Shown here: piece after piece, positions 59,901 through 64,000 of the stretch
Layout: each line of letters opens with the position of its first letter
Position numbering within the stretch: the first letter of the stretch is position 1
Assembly (NCBI GenBank): GCA_029959085.1
Contig: JARWIR010000005.1
Location: 50,904,850-50,968,849 of the forward strand
From: Nemophila menziesii
Taxonomy: Eukaryota > Streptophyta > Magnoliopsida > Boraginales > Hydrophyllaceae
Direction of reading: 5' to 3'
Length of the DNA stretch: 64,000 nt
Translations under genes and position numbers: made by a program
The notes under the pieces: generated by a model
The model's database searches: none
Seen by the model: only the letters and a program-made list of their open reading frames with translations
Told to the model about the DNA's origin: nothing

Positions 59901-62410
59901 TTTAAACGCATTACTAACTAATGATCCAATCCATATTAACACGTATCATAAAAATATTCAAAGCCTAATATGGATGTTTCTAAAGCACAAACATAGTTAT
60001 TATCGTCGATTCATCTGATAGTGCTTTATAAAACAAGTGTATTTAATAAATATTACTAGTTAAACCCATAATTCTGATATTGATTTTTTTCTTTTTTATT
60101 CTTAAAGAAAGTAAACACATAAAACGGGGATGGGGACAACAAGTACCCCACCTACGACTTAGAAAGATTGCAGTAAATTTTTAGAAGAGCAACTTCCATT
60201 TTTAGGCCATTACATGTTTATTAAAAACATTTTTGGGCCAATAGTTTCAAAAACGTACTATTTTTAGGCCAAACGTATTTAAAACACCTATTTTTAGGCT
60301 ATTTCGCTAATTTCATGAAATATTTTGTAGATTATAAAGATAATTTGGATATTTTGTAGATTTTAAAGATAATTTGCATATTTTTTAATCTTTTAAACAA
60401 TTCACTCCAATTAATTATATGTGGCAGTAATTTATATATCATGATATTAACATAAAAAACATACTAAAAATAATAAACACTATATTGGGAGTATTTGAGG
60501 TGGGTCATCATTAAAATGTATTTATTAGCTGATAATTTTCAAGACTAATACACATATCCATGGAACTGGGTGGGTGAGATGGGTGGTAATACAACTAACT
60601 ATATTTTCATTTGACGAGAAAATATCTAACCACTAGATATTAGAAGAATTCCAAGTCTACATATAAATCAAGGTAATTATACCGCCAAAGGAAGGTTTAA
60701 ACCTCTTGACATACCGTTACATCTATTTGCATAAGGTGTTGAAGAACAAAACCCAATAACACTATCTTCAATTTTATAAGGTACATGAAAAAGAGAACTT
60801 ATTGAAATTCTAGATACACATAATAGATTATAAAATGTATATTAAAAAATTTAATTGCAATGTTATTCATCAAAGGGTCGCACAATTACTGATCTCAACA
60901 ACATCATCATAGTGAGAGCATTAATGTTTAAGAATAAGACCCACGTAAAATCAAAAAACCCCAAAACAGTGTTTTAAAAAGCAAAGGTATTCAAAAGATT
61001 GCATCCCCAATAAGGATTGAAAATGCACCACACTAAAGGGTGAAAGAAGTGGAGATGGAAAGGGTAATAAACCGACAATGACACTAAAAGAGAAATATGT
61101 AAAGCAGGAAAATCATACTATCGCAACCTAGGTTCATACAATAAAAAAACAAACATGGAAATACTCGAATAATAGACAAGCACATAAGAGTTCCTTGATA
61201 AACTCTAATGAATTGAAACCCAAGACCAAGAGTTTACCATCGCCAACACCCAGTCAAATTAATTAGAAAAATTTACAATAATGGTGTACAAAAACAATAA
61301 AAAGAAAATCCTCCACACAGAGAAGCCCAAAGTAGGACCAATCCAAGACCTAGAATGAGTTGGACTTACAAAGCCCAATTACCCTCATTTAAGGGTATTA
61401 TAATATATTTAATGGTAAAAATACCATTTTGACATTGGGTGCATTTCAATAAAGAAATAAAAAAACATACCTAATTTTCAAGCCGCCGCTGTGTACCACT
61501 GTCCAACCCTTCACAGATCCATTATTCAAGGAAGTTTTAACAGCTAGTTGTTCATGTTAACAGACTAAAGGTATAGAAGAACCTTCACATAAAGCTAGTT
61601 TTCCAAATCTGAATCGATTATAATTATTATAGTATGATTAATAATTGTTTTTTCTCTTGTGTTTTTAAGATTTAGATGATGAGATTAAACAAGCTTAAGA
61701 TCTTGGTTGCTACGAGGATGCTTCAATTAATGGAAGCTTTGAAGGCTCTGTCACAAGGTACCGTTATTTAACTATTTTGTCTTATTTCCTACTGTAATTA
61801 GAATTGAGAAAAGGATGAAGAAAAATTAAAATGAGAGTGTTGTTTAAAACACAACATAATTTGTCTATTTGCTTTATACCGATCTTGTTATTGATCACCA
61901 TGGAAATTGAATTTCGTATATGGTCCCTTTTTAGGTATTTAGTGAAAATGCTTTATTAAAAACAATACTTTGAATTGTATCTTGGATTTCTTAATCTAAA
62001 TACTTTCATTTAGATTTTTTCTGACTTTTGCAACTAGAAAGCTATTATGTTATATAATTTACATTCGAATAATTATTAAATACAATATTTTATCTTTGAT
62101 ACATTTCTTAGAGAGCTAATTAATTTTGTTGTACAGGAAAAAGATCGTTTTTCATGACATTTCAATAAGGAGAACATATAGTCTTTCATGAGATCAAAGG
62201 TAATATTTATTACCTCAAAAATGTTATCTTAGGGTTCTCGTGATTTTAAAATCTTCACTTGTCCGCATCTTTTCAAATTCAAGTTTAAAAGTTGTGAAAA
62301 TGTGTGGAGATAATTATTTTTACTGTATATTTACTAGGATGTATTTTTTGAAAAATATAGGGGCTTATAGTGTATGCTGATATAATACGAATTTTTATGT
62401 ATTTGGGTTT
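53916..62410 (+). repeat. Repeat R, plus orientation, tandem copy 2
   Basis: Counterpart of 29215-37683. It has the foldback element at 54785-55184 and exon-like second blocks near 57590-57652 and 62138-62200. It retains 36 bp near 58793 (gatatagaaaatatttcac and following) that copy 1 lost. Confidence 0.85.
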
Positions 62411-62416
62411 TCAACA

Positions 62417-62729
62417 CTACCAACTTTAATATAATTCTCATTCCCTTCTTTATATAGCTTCGACTCAAAAAGCCTCTCGAGATAAGATTTACCTAAACTG
62501 TAATTTTCAGTATCTTTAGAAAAAACAACTGGACCGAGTTGCATTGGATCTCCAGCTAATATAACCACGGTTAAGGGCGAGTAATGAGATAACGGAACCA
62601 TGGTTTCAGGTTCAGAAGCTTGACCAGCTTCATCTAAGAAGATATGAGAAAAATGACCAGCTCTCATTCCTTCATCTAAGAAGATATGAGAAAAATGACC
62701 AGCTCTCATTCCTTCAGCTCTCATGGCGG
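62417..62729 (-). pseudogene. SDE3/MOV10-type RNA helicase exon fragment, second tandem copy
   Basis: Same protein reading as 37690-38002, including the doubled [14 protein letters not shown] and the DEAG and GDPMQLGP motifs. A silent change lies in the LERLF region. Non-functional fragment. Confidence 0.9.
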
Positions 62730-64000
62730 TGATTTTCCTTGTTTAGGTCGTGCTCTTTTGGTTTCATTATCAGTACCTTTGCATCACCACCTATTTTACC
62801 CTTTAGTGTGGTGCCTTTTGGGGATGCAATCTTTTGAGTATGGTTTCTTATTAAAACACTTTTTTGGAGTTTTTTTGTTTTTACTTGGTTCTTATTCTTA
62901 AACTGTATTGTTTTGTGCAGATCGATGCTCTCACTGTGATGATGTTTACGAGATCCGTAATCGTGCGACCCTTTGGTGAATAACATTGCAATTTTATTTT
63001 TAAATATACTGTTACTAATCTATTTTGTTTATCAAGAATTCCAATAAGTTGCCATTTTCATGTAAAATATTAAATTTACAATATTATTTATATGTTGTGT
63101 TCTTCAACACCTTTTGCAAATAGTGTAATAGTATGTTAAGAGGTTTCAACCTCCCTTTGGCAGGATAATCTCCTTGAGTTATATGTAGACTTGGATTTAT
63201 TCTACCATCTAATGGTTAGATATTTTCTTGTCAAATGAAATTATAGTTAGTTGTATCACCACCCCTCCCATCCACCCCATTTCCATGGACTTGTGATAAG
63301 TCTTGAAACTTATTAGCTAATAAATACATTTTAAGGGTGATCCATCTCACATACTCCCAATATAGTGTTTATTATTTTTAGTATGATTTTGTGGACAATA
63401 TCATGATATGTAAATTAATTCCCCATAAATATATTTGGAGTAAATTGTTTATAAGTTAAAAAAATATGTTTTTTCAGTTTTAGCAAGTCTAGTCTGTGCA
63501 AGCTACTAAAATGTATCTCTAAATTCTGTATAATAATTTTTTTAAATTTTTAATACCCAATAAATATCATATTTTTTAATTCTTCCTAACCACAACCGTC
63601 ACTTACTCGATTAGGCATATAACATTGCAATGGAAAATCAAATTAACTTTTTGTCGAGCCTTCTTTGCATATTTTTCTAGTTTTGTCCAATGATACATAC
63701 CAAAACTGAATAGAAACTTTCATAAAAATTATGTCCAAATAAAGATATAGTATATTTTAAATATCCAAATTGTCTATAAAGTCTATAAAATATTTCTCTA
63801 AATTAGTGAAATTGCCTAAAAATGGGTGTTTTAAATACGCTTGGGCCTGAAAATAGTTCTTTTGAAACTATTGGCCCAAAAACCTTTTTAATAAATATGT
63901 CAAGGCCTCAAACTGGAATTTTATCTTCTTAAAATTTACTGCTTTTAGAATCTTGGTACTTGTTATTCCCATCCCCTATGTGCTTTTAAAGTTTACTTAT
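62730..64000 (-). repeat. Repeat R, minus orientation, tandem copy 2 (cut by window end)
   Basis: Counterpart of 38003-39273. It includes one arm of the foldback element near 63780-63940. No gene. Confidence 0.85.

Larger units (their letters stand above)
46089..64000 (+). repeat. 24.7-kb tandem duplication, copy 2 (runs off the window)
   Basis: It matches 21389 to about 39273. Visible differences from copy 1 include single substitutions (for example near 22040/46740, 24606/49308), homopolymer length changes, a 6-bp loss near 58055, and 36 bp present near 58793 but missing at 34099. The second copy continues past the window, so the total copy number is unknown. Confidence 0.95.

Noticed and set aside
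1..64000. CRISPR-like or satellite arrays
   Set aside because: The repeats are kilobase-sized or transposon ends; the only short tandem array has three imperfect units.
1..64000. tRNA or rRNA genes
   Set aside because: No cloverleaf-like A and B box pairs or rRNA signatures were recognised while reading; a covariance-model search was not possible.

Overview
This window is intergenic, repeat-dominated nuclear DNA from a flowering plant, probably a dicot. The evidence is the strongly AT-rich composition, plant-type Ty1/copia and Ty3/gypsy LTR retrotransposon remains, a Pack-MULE carrying a plant fructokinase fragment, a Ptta/En-Spm transposase pseudogene, and fragments of an SDE3/MOV10-type RNA helicase and a Ve/Cf-type receptor-like protein. 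A Solanaceae-like source is possible, but that is a weak inference. I found no intact protein-coding gene, no tRNA or rRNA gene and no CRISPR array. The longest open frames are broken transposon genes or chance frames inside repeats.

Layout. 1-1.4 kb: degenerate LTR-like sequence. 2.68-7.70 kb: a nearly full-length, heavily mutated Ty1/copia element on the minus strand, with two LTRs, gag, protease, integrase, RT and RNase H. 8.09-9.79 kb: a Pack-MULE with long terminal inverted repeats, a near-perfect 9-bp target duplication and a fructokinase pseudogene that keeps its introns. 10.1-11.3 kb: a minus-strand Ptta/En-Spm transposase pseudogene with recognisable exons. 13.8-16.26 kb: segment S, made of a gypsy polypurine tract, an LTR and the edge of an LRR gene fragment.

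From 16.26 kb onward the window is built mainly from one repeat family, called R here. Its period is about 4.5-5.4 kb, and it occurs in both orientations, head to tail and head to head, so it makes multi-kilobase inverted repeats. Segment S, an SDE3 helicase fragment and a LINE-type RNase H fragment interrupt it. R carries conserved exon-like blocks on both strands that I cannot name.

On top of this lies a recent tandem duplication. The block 21,389-46,088 (about 24.7 kb) is repeated from 46,089 to the end of the window, which covers about 17.9 kb of the second copy. The copies differ by only scattered substitutions and small indels. The junction sits inside a 13-bp-stem perfect inverted repeat. 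It may be a real segmental duplication or two haplotypes placed in tandem by an assembler; sequence alone cannot decide.

The genes do not work together. The window records repeated transposition, gene-fragment capture, inversion and segmental duplication.
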